Source: an uncultured Selenomonadales bacterium
GTDB taxonomy: Bacteria > Bacillota > Negativicutes > Selenomonadales > Selenomonadaceae
Direction: 5' to 3'
Length of the DNA: 47,765 nucleotides
NCBI GenBank assembly: GCA_937877545.1
Contig: CALFJE010000139.1
Coordinates: 1-47,765 of the forward strand
Shown: positions 40,565-47,765 of the stretch, piece by piece
How the letters are laid out: the number at the start of each line of letters is the position of its first letter
Position numbering within the stretch: the stretch's first letter is position 1
Translations under genes and position numbers: made by a program
The notes under the pieces: model-generated
Told to the model about the DNA's origin: nothing
Databases searched by the model: none
The model's input: only the letters and a program-made list of their open reading frames with translations

Positions 40565-41314
40565 TTACAGTTGCAAGGATTTAATCTCGCGAATGAATTG
40601 CACGGACTTTAAGCCGGTGCCGAGGACGGCTTGAACGTATTCGATAAAGAAATCCTCCGCCGCGTGAAGTTGACGCGTGTTGAAAGTCAATTTAGTTTCC
40701 TCGCGCCAATCAAAGCCCAGCATAGTCTCAAACGTCCGCCGTAAGGCTTCGGGGTAAGGGCGAACGTCCTGCGCGGCGTCGATACAATTCATGCAAACCG
40801 CGCCGCCGTCAAACAAGCTGATAGCCGCGTCGCCGTCAAGCTCCGCGCCGCAATGAACGCATCGGCTGAAGTTCAACTGTACGCCGCTCGTCTCCATGAA
40901 TTGACACGCTCCGATAAGTGCGGCGACTTTCGGATTGCGCACACTCAACACGGGCAACGACCTCCTAAGCAAGCGAAACGTTTCAAGCTCCCGTTGGCGC
41001 GGCAACGTCATGCGATTGACGATTTCAAAAAACAGCGACGCGTAAGCCAGCCGCTCCAAATCTTTTGTCAGCGCGTCGTAGAAATGTATGATGTCCGCCT
41101 CGCGTATCGTGTCGACCTTGGTGCCGCGTGTCAGCGTCGCCGATACGTGATTGAACATTTGCAACGCGCCCGATAACGGACTGCGCGATCGTCGGCAACC
41201 GTAAGCGTTCGCCTCCAACTTGCCGTGCTCTTTGCTGAAAAGCGTGACGACCCGATTGGCGTCGCCGAAGTCGTCCGTCCGCAAAACAATCGCCTCAACC
41301 GTAAAAGTCTCCAT
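40565..41314 (-). CDS. recO: DNA repair protein RecO
   Basis: Mediator that loads RecA on gapped DNA in the RecFOR pathway. It has 249 residues, the normal length. An N-terminal OB-fold starts TVEAIVLRTDDFGDANRVVT; the zinc-binding cysteines are C152, C155, C174 and C177 (CVHC and CMNC); the helical C-terminal domain is complete. It is the last gene of a five-gene minus-strand operon and follows the ABC ATPase by 3 bases, so its expression is tied to a transporter operon, which is unusual for a repair gene (era/recO/glyQ neighbours are the common context). The start ATG is at 41314. Confidence 0.93.
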   Translation of the reverse strand: METFTVEAIVLRTDDFGDANRVVTLFSKEHGKLEANAYGCRRSRSPLSGALQMFNHVSATLTRGTKVDTIREADIIHFYDALTKDLERLAYASLFFEIVNRMTLPRQRELETFRLLRRSLPVLSVRNPKVAALIGACQFMETSGVQLNFSRCVHCGAELDGDAAISLFDGGAVCMNCIDAAQDVRPYPEALRRTFETMLGFDWREETKLTFNTRQLHAAEDFFIEYVQAVLGTGLKSVQFIREIKSLQL

Positions 41315-41317
41315 ATG

Positions 41318-42415
41318 TCATTTTACCTTGAGAATCAAAATATTTTTGCCGTCGAATTTGAACTCCGCCGATTTGATTGAACCTTTGATTATGCTGGCGG
41401 AAATTTCGTCGACGTCCTCAAGCGGATTGTGTTCCGCGCCGCCGCTTACGATTTTAATTTCGCATTCCGCCTGCGCGTCGTTGTAAAACATTTTCATTTC
41501 GACGGGAAAAATTTCGTCGCCGCGTTTGAGCAGAGACTCGTAAATCAGCTCCTCAAAGATAAGTTGCAACGTCATTGCCCGCCGCCCGCTCATGAACTGT
41601 TTGCGGGCGAACGCTTCAATATCGCTCTGAACTTCAAGCAGATTTATTTGCGCATTGTCGAAGACTTTTTCGTAGGTCTTCAAGCGTTGAATGAAAATTT
41701 TCGTGGCGTCTTTTTTGGGTGCCTCGAAAATCTGTTGCGGCGAACCCTCCTCGTAAATTATGCCGTCGTTCATGAAAAAAATTCTGTCGCTCACGTTTTG
41801 CGCAAATCGCATCTCGTGCGTCACTATCATCATCGTGTAATTTTTTCTTGCCAGCGAACGAATTGTGAATAAAACATCGTCAACCATGCGCGGGTCAAGG
41901 GCGGAGGTCGGCTCGTCGAACAGGATTATCTCCGGCTCCATTGCCAAAGTCCGCACTATCGCGATTCGTTGTTTTTGCCCGCCCGAAAGTTCATCGGGAT
42001 AATTCGCCGCCTTCTGCTTCAGCTCTACCGCCTCAAGCAGGCGCATTGCCTGTTCCGTCGCCTCGGCTCGACCGATTTTTTTCAACATCATCGGCGCGGT
42101 TATTATATTTTCCAAGACGTTCATGTTTGAAAACAGGTTGAACGATTGAAAAACCATGCCGATTTTTTGACGCAACCGACGGATTTGGGCAGGCTCGTCC
42201 TTAATTTCTTCCCCGCGGAAAAAAATCTGCCCGCCGCTCGGCTTTTCGAGCCTGTTAATGCACCGCAAAAAGGTTGATTTGCCTGTGCCGCTCGGACCGA
42301 TTATCGAAATCACTTCGCCGCGCCGAACGGAGCAATTAACATCTCTGAGCGGCTCGCTGTCCGCAAATTTCTTGCTCAAGTGCCGCACCTCAAGTAAAGT
42401 TTCACTGTCCGACAT
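41318..42415 (-). CDS. Amino-acid-type ABC ATPase fused to GHKL-like domain
   Basis: A 365-residue protein in two parts. Residues 1-245 are a GlnQ/HisP-type polar amino-acid ABC ATPase, with Walker A GPSGTGKST (40-48), signature LSGGQ (143-147), Walker B IILFDEP (163-169) and the switch H200. The remaining about 115 residues resemble a serine-kinase/anti-sigma type GHKL ATPase (HATPase_c_2): QLIFEELIYESL matches the N-box helix, EIKIVSGGAEHNPLEDVDEI matches the usual ...DxGxPFNPLE... loop, and FDGKNILILKVK matches the terminal strand. The N-box Asn, the G1 Asp and the GGLGIF loop are missing, so it probably no longer binds or hydrolyses ATP normally. The start ATG has GGAGG upstream. It overlaps the permease gene by 14 bases, so they are translationally coupled. 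Confidence 0.88.
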   Translation of the reverse strand: MSDSETLLEVRHLSKKFADSEPLRDVNCSVRRGEVISIIGPSGTGKSTFLRCINRLEKPSGGQIFFRGEEIKDEPAQIRRLRQKIGMVFQSFNLFSNMNVLENIITAPMMLKKIGRAEATEQAMRLLEAVELKQKAANYPDELSGGQKQRIAIVRTLAMEPEIILFDEPTSALDPRMVDDVLFTIRSLARKNYTMMIVTHEMRFAQNVSDRIFFMNDGIIYEEGSPQQIFEAPKKDATKIFIQRLKTYEKVFDNAQINLLEVQSDIEAFARKQFMSGRRAMTLQLIFEELIYESLLKRGDEIFPVEMKMFYNDAQAECEIKIVSGGAEHNPLEDVDEISASIIKGSIKSAEFKFDGKNILILKVK

Positions 42416-44630
42416 TTCGTTTCCTCCGATTAAGCAAGGCGTCCGCCCGATTCAACAACCATATGCAAAGCCGCGCTATTAAAAAGTAAATCGCCGCCGT
42501 GAAAATCAGCGAAAAAAATGCCTCGTAAGTTCTGGCGCGGATTATGTCCGAGACCTTGGTCAAATCTTGAACCGCAATGTAGCCGACCACCGACGTCGCC
42601 TTGATTAGCGAAATGACGTGCCGCTTATACACGCCGAAAATTTTTTGAACGGCTTGCGGAAAAATTATCGTCTTGAAGATTTGCAAATTGCTCATGCCCA
42701 AAGCTTCAGCCGCCTCAATTTCTCCGACGGTGACGCTCTCAATGCCGCTGTTCAAAATTATCGCGAAGTAGCAACCGAAATCGACCGCAAAGGCGATTAT
42801 CGCGACCGCAAGCTCATTCAAGCCCGTGCCCGCAAAGACTATGTAAAAACAAATCATCAGCGTCAGGACGATTGGCAGACCGCTTATCAGCGCGATAAAT
42901 GCCGTCATCAGCGTCGAGGCGAGGCGGATTTTACTGCGCTTAATCATGCAGAAAATAAAGCCGAGAATCGTCCCCAAGACAATCGCGCCGAGCGACAAAA
43001 TCAGCGTGACTTTCAAGCCGTCCAGAATCATTTTGTAGCGGTCTTCGCGAATCAACGTTTTTTCCAGCGAACTCTTTAAGCCGCCGAAAAAGTCCCCGTC
43101 AATATTTTGCTCCGCCCTTACGACCAACGACGAAGGGATACTGAAGACGGGCGTTTTGGAAAAATGAACGTGTTCGGCGCGTTCGGCGGTGTAGGTAATT
43201 TCGCCGCAAAGCATGTCGATTTTCCCGAACTCCACGTCCGCCAACTGCGAGGTCAACTCCTCAACCCGAAACTCCAAGTCGTAGTTGTACTCAAGCGCGA
43301 ACCGCTTAATCAGCTCAATATCGAAGCCGCTCAGCTCATTGCCGGCATAAAAATTGTACGGTGGGATTGTGCCGGCGGCTCCGACCGTCAACTTTTGCGC
43401 GGGATTTTCGGGCGCGGGAATCGGCGGCATTTCCGTATTCTTGTCGGCTATCCAATATTGTTGCATTTTGTCGAGCGTGCCGTCGCCCTTGATTTTGATT
43501 AAAAATTCGTCGACCTGCCGCGCCAAATCGGGTATGGTCGTTTGCGGCGAAATCACCATGCACATATCCGAAAACGTCAGCGGCTCCTCCAGAATCCTAA
43601 GCTTGTCGGCGTGTTCCGTTACCGCGCTCTCCAGTGACGGTCGCGAATAGGCTCCCGCGTCGATTTGCCCTTCCTCCAGCGCAAGTATCAGTTCGCTAAC
43701 CCCGGCAAATTGTTTCAGCCGAGCTTCGGGCAAAACTTTGGGAACGAAAGTTTCCGTCGCGCTGCCCGTCACGACGCCAATCGTAAATTTGGAATCGTTA
43801 AAATCGGCGGGCGTCTCAAAGGTCGGCGTGCCCTGCGGACTCCTTACCATGACCGAAACCGGCAAGGTATAAAGCGGCGTCTCAAGGAAAATCACACGCT
43901 CGGCGCGTTCGGCGGTGTACATTACGCTGCCGCTTATCGCATCGATTTTACCAAACTCGGCGTCGGCTAACATGGAGGTGAAATCTTCAACGCGATACTC
44001 AACCGCGTAGCCGTATTCAGCCGCGAATCGCTCGGTAATTTCCACGTCGAAGCCGACAAGCTTATCGCCGGCATAAAACGAATTCGGAGGCAACGTGCCC
44101 ATAGTTCCGACGGTCAACTTTTTGGTCGGCGCGGCGGCTTTGTCGAAGGCGGGCATTTCGGTATTGTGGTCGACGAACCAATACTTGTAGGCTTTGTCCA
44201 AAGTGCCGTCGGCTTTTTTGGCGCGGAGGAATTCGTTAAATTCGGTCTGCAAAGTCTCAAGCTTGGTATTTGGCGAGATAACCGCGCAGATGTCCGTCAT
44301 GGCGACGGCTTGATCCAAAATCTTGAACGCGGCGGGCTTTTCCGCCAAGACGCCCTCCAAAGTCGCCCGCGTGAAAACTATGCCGTCAATCTGCTTTTTC
44401 TCCAGCGCGACGACCATATCGCTCATAGAGGGAAATTGTTTCTCGACGGCGTTCGGAAAGACTTCGCCGACGTAAGGCTCGGAAGCCGTGCCGACCATTG
44501 CCGCTATAGTGCACGACGGCTTATTTAAATCTTCCAACGTGTTAAAATCCGCGTCGCCGTTGGATTTGGAACAGCCGCCGACCGTCAACGCGACAATCGC
44601 GACGAGGAGCAAAAGTTTTAACTTAGCCAC
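42402..44630 (-). CDS. Fused substrate-binding domains and ABC permease, permuted layout
   Basis: A 742-residue lipoprotein-type ABC importer subunit for polar amino acids. The start is GTG 44630 with AAAAGGA upstream. It opens with a lipobox signal (VGGCSKS, Cys about 20). Then come binding-protein lobes in the order lobe 2 (about 38-160), lobe 1 (168-262), lobe 2 (270-405), lobe 1 (415-508). For example, KLTVGTMGTLPPNSFYAG and KLTVGAAGTIPPYNFYAG mark the two lobe-1 starts. So one complete domain sits in the middle and one is split between the ends. Residues about 535-742 are the permease with the EAAEALGMSNLQIFKTIIFPQ loop that contacts the ATPase. Fusion of binding and membrane domains is known (GlnP-type), but the lobe order here is unusual. 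Substrate unknown. Confidence 0.9.
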   Translation of the reverse strand: MAKLKLLLLVAIVALTVGGCSKSNGDADFNTLEDLNKPSCTIAAMVGTASEPYVGEVFPNAVEKQFPSMSDMVVALEKKQIDGIVFTRATLEGVLAEKPAAFKILDQAVAMTDICAVISPNTKLETLQTEFNEFLRAKKADGTLDKAYKYWFVDHNTEMPAFDKAAAPTKKLTVGTMGTLPPNSFYAGDKLVGFDVEITERFAAEYGYAVEYRVEDFTSMLADAEFGKIDAISGSVMYTAERAERVIFLETPLYTLPVSVMVRSPQGTPTFETPADFNDSKFTIGVVTGSATETFVPKVLPEARLKQFAGVSELILALEEGQIDAGAYSRPSLESAVTEHADKLRILEEPLTFSDMCMVISPQTTIPDLARQVDEFLIKIKGDGTLDKMQQYWIADKNTEMPPIPAPENPAQKLTVGAAGTIPPYNFYAGNELSGFDIELIKRFALEYNYDLEFRVEELTSQLADVEFGKIDMLCGEITYTAERAEHVHFSKTPVFSIPSSLVVRAEQNIDGDFFGGLKSSLEKTLIREDRYKMILDGLKVTLILSLGAIVLGTILGFIFCMIKRSKIRLASTLMTAFIALISGLPIVLTLMICFYIVFAGTGLNELAVAIIAFAVDFGCYFAIILNSGIESVTVGEIEAAEALGMSNLQIFKTIIFPQAVQKIFGVYKRHVISLIKATSVVGYIAVQDLTKVSDIIRARTYEAFFSLIFTAAIYFLIARLCIWLLNRADALLNRRKRNVGQ

Positions 44631-44634
44631 AAAA

Positions 44635-45267
44635 TCATTCCTTTTTGCCTTTGAGGTCAGCCAAGCCCTTCGACACCAACCCCGCCGGTGAAATTGTTCC
44701 CGCCGTCAAAATAAATTGGAACGCGTCGGGCGGTGCCATGTTCAGATAAATCACGTCCGACTTTTTCACGAACAGATTCATTCCCGCCGTCATGTTCATA
44801 CTCCACGGCACGTAGACGCAAACATAATCGTCGCCGAGCTTTTCGCGCACGGGTTCGGGCAACGTCAACATCAAAAAGCCCAGCACGTAGGAATGTTGGT
44901 AGGGCACGAGCACCACGTTTTTGAACGCCGAATCCGATTCAAATAAAGCCTTCGTCACCTGCTTGACCGAGCCATAGATGAATTTCACGATTGGGATTTT
45001 ATCGATTATCGCGTCGAAGAATTCGATTAAGGCTTTGGACAGGAAGTTGCCGCTCAGCACGCCGATAATCCAAATCGCCACCACGACGACCAAAAGCCCC
45101 GTCCCCGGCACGTGCGCCGGCAAAATTGCCGTCATCATGCGTTCGGTTAAGTCGAAGAGCCACATAATCACGGCGATTGTTATCGCGGGCGGAATGATAA
45201 CCAGCAAGCCGCGCAGGAAACTGCTTGAGACTTTTTCCTTAAAGGATTGCGGTTTGTCCTCGTTCAT
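44635..45267 (-). CDS. DUF502 membrane protein
   Basis: A 210-residue protein of the DUF502 family. Two hydrophobic segments near the N-terminus (FLRGLLVIIPPAITIAVIM and GTGLLVVVVAIWIIGVLSG) are followed by IPIVKFIYGSVKQVTKALF, the conserved block of this family, and a soluble C-terminal part (VCVYVPWSMNMTAGMNLFV). The function of DUF502 is unknown in bacteria. Its ATG overlaps the stop of the aminotransferase gene by four bases (ATGA), and the ABC importer gene follows after 4 bases, so it lies inside this amino-compound operon. Confidence 0.88.
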   Translation of the reverse strand: MNEDKPQSFKEKVSSSFLRGLLVIIPPAITIAVIMWLFDLTERMMTAILPAHVPGTGLLVVVVAIWIIGVLSGNFLSKALIEFFDAIIDKIPIVKFIYGSVKQVTKALFESDSAFKNVVLVPYQHSYVLGFLMLTLPEPVREKLGDDYVCVYVPWSMNMTAGMNLFVKKSDVIYLNMAPPDAFQFILTAGTISPAGLVSKGLADLKGKKE

Positions 45268-46550
45268 GACTTGCGCTCCAAAATCAATTCGATAGCGTTT
45301 AACACGTCGTCAACGTCCTGCGCGGTTATGACAAGCGGCGGTTGGAAAGCCAGCACGTTGCGCCCGACGCCGTTTTTGCCGACGATAAAGCCGCGATTCT
45401 TCAGCTCCTCCAAAAGTTCATCCAACTCCTTGAAGGCGGGCGATTTATCGGCGTGAACGAACTCCGCGCCGACCATAAGCCCGATACCGCGCACGTCGCC
45501 GATTATCGGGAATTTTTTTTGCAAAGTCCGCAAGCCGCTCATAAGCTGTTCGCCGCGAGCTTTGGCGTTGCCCATAAGATTATGCTCCGCAATGTAGTCA
45601 AGTACTGCAAGTCCCGCCGTCGAGGAAACGGGATTGCCGCCGAGCGTCGAGGCAGCAGGGCGCGTGTAGGTGTCGGCGATTTTCTTCGTGGCGATAAACG
45701 CGCTGATAGGCTGCCCGTTGCCCAGAGCTTTGGCGACGCTCATAATGTCGGGCGTTACGTCGAAGTTTTCAATCGCGAACATTTTGCCCGTGCGAGCAAA
45801 GCCCGTCTGAACCTCGTCGACAATCAGCAACGCGCCGTATTTGGCAAGAATCTCCTTGACGCGCTTGAAGTAGCCTTTTGGCGGCACGACGATACCGGCG
45901 TTGCCCTGAATCGGCTCGGCAAGCAACGCGGCGGGGTGTCCCGAAGTCGCACTTTGGATAATCGTCTCCACGGCGTCCGCGCAGGCAAGGTCGCAAGTGG
46001 CGGGGTTCTTGTTGAGCGGGCAACGATAGCAGTAAGGGTTGGGCGCGAAGTTTATCCCGCCGACGGGACTTGGGTCGGTGCGCCACATGCCGATTCCCGT
46101 CAAGCTCAGCGTTAATTTCGTCCGCCCGTGCAAGCCGCTCTGCAACGCGAGGAACTCCGAGCTTTTGGTATAAATCGTCGCGAGCATAAGGGAACCTTCG
46201 TTAGCCTCCGTTCCCGTCGAGCAGAAGAAACACTTTTGCAAATCGCCCGGCGTAACCTGCGCGAGCCGTTCGGCAAGCTTAACAAAGTTCTCCGTCAGAT
46301 AAATGTTGCAGACGTGTTGGAGCGTGCGAATCTGCTCAATCATGCGCTCGGTAATGGCGGGGTTGCAATGCCCGCAGTTAATCACGGAGACGCCCGAATA
46401 ACAATCGAGATATTTTTTTCCCGTCGTGTCGAAGAGGTATTGCATATCGCCGCGCACGAATTGGGGCGGGTCGGAGTAAAAGTGTCCGAGGCAGGGCATG
46501 ATGTATTCGCGCTTCATATCGATAATTTTTTTCGCGCCGAGGTATTCCAA
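45264..46550 (-). CDS. Class III (PLP-dependent) aminotransferase
   Basis: PLP-fold type I transaminase of subgroup III, closest by eye to the alanine-glyoxylate (AGXT2-like)/4-aminobutyrate group. I place the start at TTG 46550, with GGGAG eight bases upstream, giving about 428 residues; the longer 484-residue frame has a low-quality N-terminal extension. The PLP-binding STGTEANEGS motif is present, and IVDEVQTGFARTG holds the Asp that pairs with the pyridine nitrogen. The lysine is in SVAKALGNG. YCYRCPL...CDLAC is a cysteine-rich loop seen in some members. GAEFVHADKSP and the RGIGLMVGAE loop are intact. First gene of the operon with DUF502 and the ABC importer, so it may act on the imported compound. 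Amino donor not determinable. Confidence 0.88.
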   Translation of the reverse strand: MEYLGAKKIIDMKREYIMPCLGHFYSDPPQFVRGDMQYLFDTTGKKYLDCYSGVSVINCGHCNPAITERMIEQIRTLQHVCNIYLTENFVKLAERLAQVTPGDLQKCFFCSTGTEANEGSLMLATIYTKSSEFLALQSGLHGRTKLTLSLTGIGMWRTDPSPVGGINFAPNPYCYRCPLNKNPATCDLACADAVETIIQSATSGHPAALLAEPIQGNAGIVVPPKGYFKRVKEILAKYGALLIVDEVQTGFARTGKMFAIENFDVTPDIMSVAKALGNGQPISAFIATKKIADTYTRPAASTLGGNPVSSTAGLAVLDYIAEHNLMGNAKARGEQLMSGLRTLQKKFPIIGDVRGIGLMVGAEFVHADKSPAFKELDELLEELKNRGFIVGKNGVGRNVLAFQPPLVITAQDVDDVLNAIELILERKS

Positions 46551-46578
46551 ATCAACCACTCCCGAAGAATTTTTGCAA

Positions 46579-46607
46579 AGCGTAGCACATTGCCAACCCG
46601 TTGGCAA
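46579..46607 (-). promoter_or_regulatory. Promoter of aminotransferase-ABC-recO operon with palindromic operator
   Basis: Minus strand: TTGCCA (46602-46607), 17-base spacer, TACGCT (46579-46584, weak -10). A perfect 8-bp inverted repeat TTGCCAAC-CC-GTTGGCAA (46590-46607) overlaps the -35 and half of the spacer, the usual place for a repressor or activator site. A weak -10 with such a site suggests regulated expression. The regulator is not in the window. Confidence 0.55.
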
Positions 46608-46731
46608 GTTGCACAAGCGACGGAAAATTTGCGACGGCATTGCGATTTGCGGAGCCGCTGTTTTCGTGCGGCAAGGCAAAATTTGTTGACGCGGCAGGAT
46701 TTTCCTTTGGCGCGGCAAATAAGCACAGCGA

Positions 46732-46762
46732 TTGACAGAAATTTTTGAGCCATAATTATATT
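46732..46762 (+). promoter_or_regulatory. Promoter for fumarase alpha gene
   Basis: TTGACA (46732-46737) is perfect; the best -10 is TATATT (46757-46762) at a 19-base spacing, with TTATAT at 18. The GGAGGG ribosome site follows at 46766. Confidence 0.5.
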
Positions 46763-46777
46763 TTGGGAGGGATCACT

Positions 46778-47620
46778 TTGAGAGAGTTGGACGTTAAACT
46801 CATAACCGAGAACGTCGCCGAAATGTGCAAGGAGGCGGCGTATTATTTGCCCGACGATGTTTATCGCGGACTCAAACGCGGGCGCGAAACCGAACAGTCG
46901 CCGGTCGGTCGGATTGTCCTCGACCAAATCATCAAGAACGCCGAAATTGCGCGGGCGGAGGATCGTCCCTATTGCCAAGATACGGGCATGACGATTATAT
47001 TCCTCGAAGTCGGGCAGGACTTGCACATAGTCGGCGGCAACCTTGAAGACGCCATTAACGCGGGCATTGCCAAGGGCTATACCGAAGGCTACCTGCGCAA
47101 GTCGGTCGTCGGCGAGCCGCTGTTTAATCGCGTCAACACCAAGAACAATACGCCCGGTGTCATCTACACGCAGATTGTACCGGGCGACAAGCTCAGCATT
47201 ACCGTCGCGCCCAAGGGCTTCGGCTCCGAAAACAAATCGGGGATTAAAATGCTCGTCCCTGCCGACGGCGTGCGCGGCGTCAAGAAAGCCGTCATGGAAA
47301 TTATCCTTCACGCCAGCATGAATCCTTGCCCGCCAATGGTCGTCGGTATCGGCATAGGCGGAACTATGGACAGAGCCGCGTTGCTGTCGAAAAAGGCTTT
47401 GACGCGCTCAATCGACGAACGCAACCCCATGCCCGAATACGCCAAGCTTGAGCAGGAGCTTCTCGACATGATTAACTCGACTGGCATCGGACCGCAGCTC
47501 GGCGGCACGACTTCAGCTTTGGCAGTCAATATCGAATGGGCACCCACGCACATTGCGGGCTTACCGGTTGCTGTCACGATTTGCTGTCACGCCATGCGCC
47601 ACGCTCACCGCGTACTTTAA
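46778..47620 (+). CDS. Class I fumarate hydratase, alpha subunit
   Basis: Iron-sulfur subunit of the two-subunit, oxygen-sensitive class I fumarase (or L-tartrate dehydratase), which interconverts fumarate and malate. It has 280 residues, normal for the alpha subunit. The three 4Fe-4S cysteines are C66 (RPYCQDTGM), C184 (MNPCPPMVVG) and C269 or C270 (ICCHAMRH). GIGIGGTMDRAA and IGPQLGGTTSA are intact. The start is TTG 46778, with GGAGGG six bases upstream. The beta subunit gene usually follows within a few bases, but none is found in the 145 bases left in the window. Distinguishing fumarase from tartrate dehydratase needs the beta subunit; a malate/fumarate role fits the hydrogen-oxidising physiology. 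Confidence 0.93.
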   Translation: MRELDVKLITENVAEMCKEAAYYLPDDVYRGLKRGRETEQSPVGRIVLDQIIKNAEIARAEDRPYCQDTGMTIIFLEVGQDLHIVGGNLEDAINAGIAKGYTEGYLRKSVVGEPLFNRVNTKNNTPGVIYTQIVPGDKLSITVAPKGFGSENKSGIKMLVPADGVRGVKKAVMEIILHASMNPCPPMVVGIGIGGTMDRAALLSKKALTRSIDERNPMPEYAKLEQELLDMINSTGIGPQLGGTTSALAVNIEWAPTHIAGLPVAVTICCHAMRHAHRVL

Positions 47621-47710
47621 AGCCCTTTCGTTCGTTAAGCAAAAGGGCGCAAAGTCAACTTGGCGGCTCGTCGCGCTGATTCGGCTTATCGTTATTCTTA
47701 CGTTTAAAAT

Positions 47711-47740
47711 CTACTTTCTTTGCGCACCCAAAGAAAGTAG
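47711..47740. repeat. Perfect 12-bp inverted repeat at window edge
   Basis: CTACTTTCTTTG (47711-47722) and CAAAGAAAGTAG (47729-47740) are perfect complements around a 6-base loop. A second pairing GCACCC/GGGTGC (47724 and 47749) overlaps it, so two alternative hairpins are possible. No T tract follows, so it is not a standard terminator; it looks like a dispersed intergenic repeat. Bases 47621-47710 hold nothing else recognisable. Confidence 0.75.
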
Positions 47741-47765
47741 CAAAGAAAGGGTGCCTCGCAGGGGC

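Overview
The window reads as a chromosome segment of an anaerobic, flagellated, Gram-negative-type Firmicute. I infer Negativicutes, probably a Selenomonadales-like gut or rumen bacterium. The inference rests on clostridial-style genes (C_GCAxxG_C_C protein, formate-THF ligase, DUF1850, an anaerobic-type cobalt corrin pathway), a membrane-bound [NiFe] hydrogenase, large non-Sec RTX-type proteins that imply an outer-membrane secretion route, strong AGGAGG ribosome sites and frequent TTG/GTG starts. Base composition is moderately GC-rich by eye. No rRNA, CRISPR array, prophage or insertion sequence was seen.

Layout. 1-6239 (minus): a secreted lipase (cut by the window edge), a C_GCAxxG_C_C redox protein, a D-Ala-D-Ala carboxypeptidase and DnaE. 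6351-10052 (minus): a compact hydrogenase operon hyaA-hyaB-hyaC with no maturation genes. 10252-21583: two divergent giant repeat proteins of 1.46 and 2.25 thousand residues; the second carries an exact HEXXH-x18-E zinc-peptidase signature. 21658-23870 (minus): an RpiB-like isomerase with the catalytic Cys replaced, a small zinc-ribbon protein whose 3' end and terminator are triplicated in tandem, tRNA-Gly(CCC) and a short flagellin. 24068-25727 (plus): cobM-cbiG. 25970-28692 (minus): an EamA transporter, a ZnuB-type permease behind a palindromic putative operator, and a secreted transglutaminase-like protein. 28811-31776 (plus): DUF1850, a Tat-signal GH13 glucosidase and a HAD phosphatase. 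31833-32526: a tRNA cluster with an internal 244-bp duplication whose first copy is decaying. 32676-33908 (minus): two hypothetical genes. 34001-35037: a transglutaminase pseudogene. 35128-36795: fhs. 36854-40490: a family of FlgT-N-like/TPR secreted proteins with a decayed third member. 40565-46550 (minus): a five-gene operon (aminotransferase, DUF502, permuted binding-protein/permease fusion, ABC ATPase fused to a GHKL-like domain, recO). 46778-47620 (plus): fumarase alpha subunit, followed by a strong inverted repeat at the window edge.

How they fit together: the hydrogenase feeds electrons from H2 to the membrane quinone pool, and the fumarase subunit and fhs suit a fumarate-reducing fermenter with C1 metabolism. 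The aminotransferase-ABC operon looks like uptake plus transamination of an amino compound. The RTX proteins, lipase, transglutaminase-like proteins and exported glucosidase form an extracytoplasmic toolkit. The most unusual items are the ABC ATPase-GHKL fusion with its permuted SBP-permease partner, the tRNA-Arg copy with an altered (AUG) anticodon, the giant RTX gluzincin, and the tandemly triplicated gene-end/terminator array. Most promoters and all operators are pattern-based calls made by eye; no search was run.
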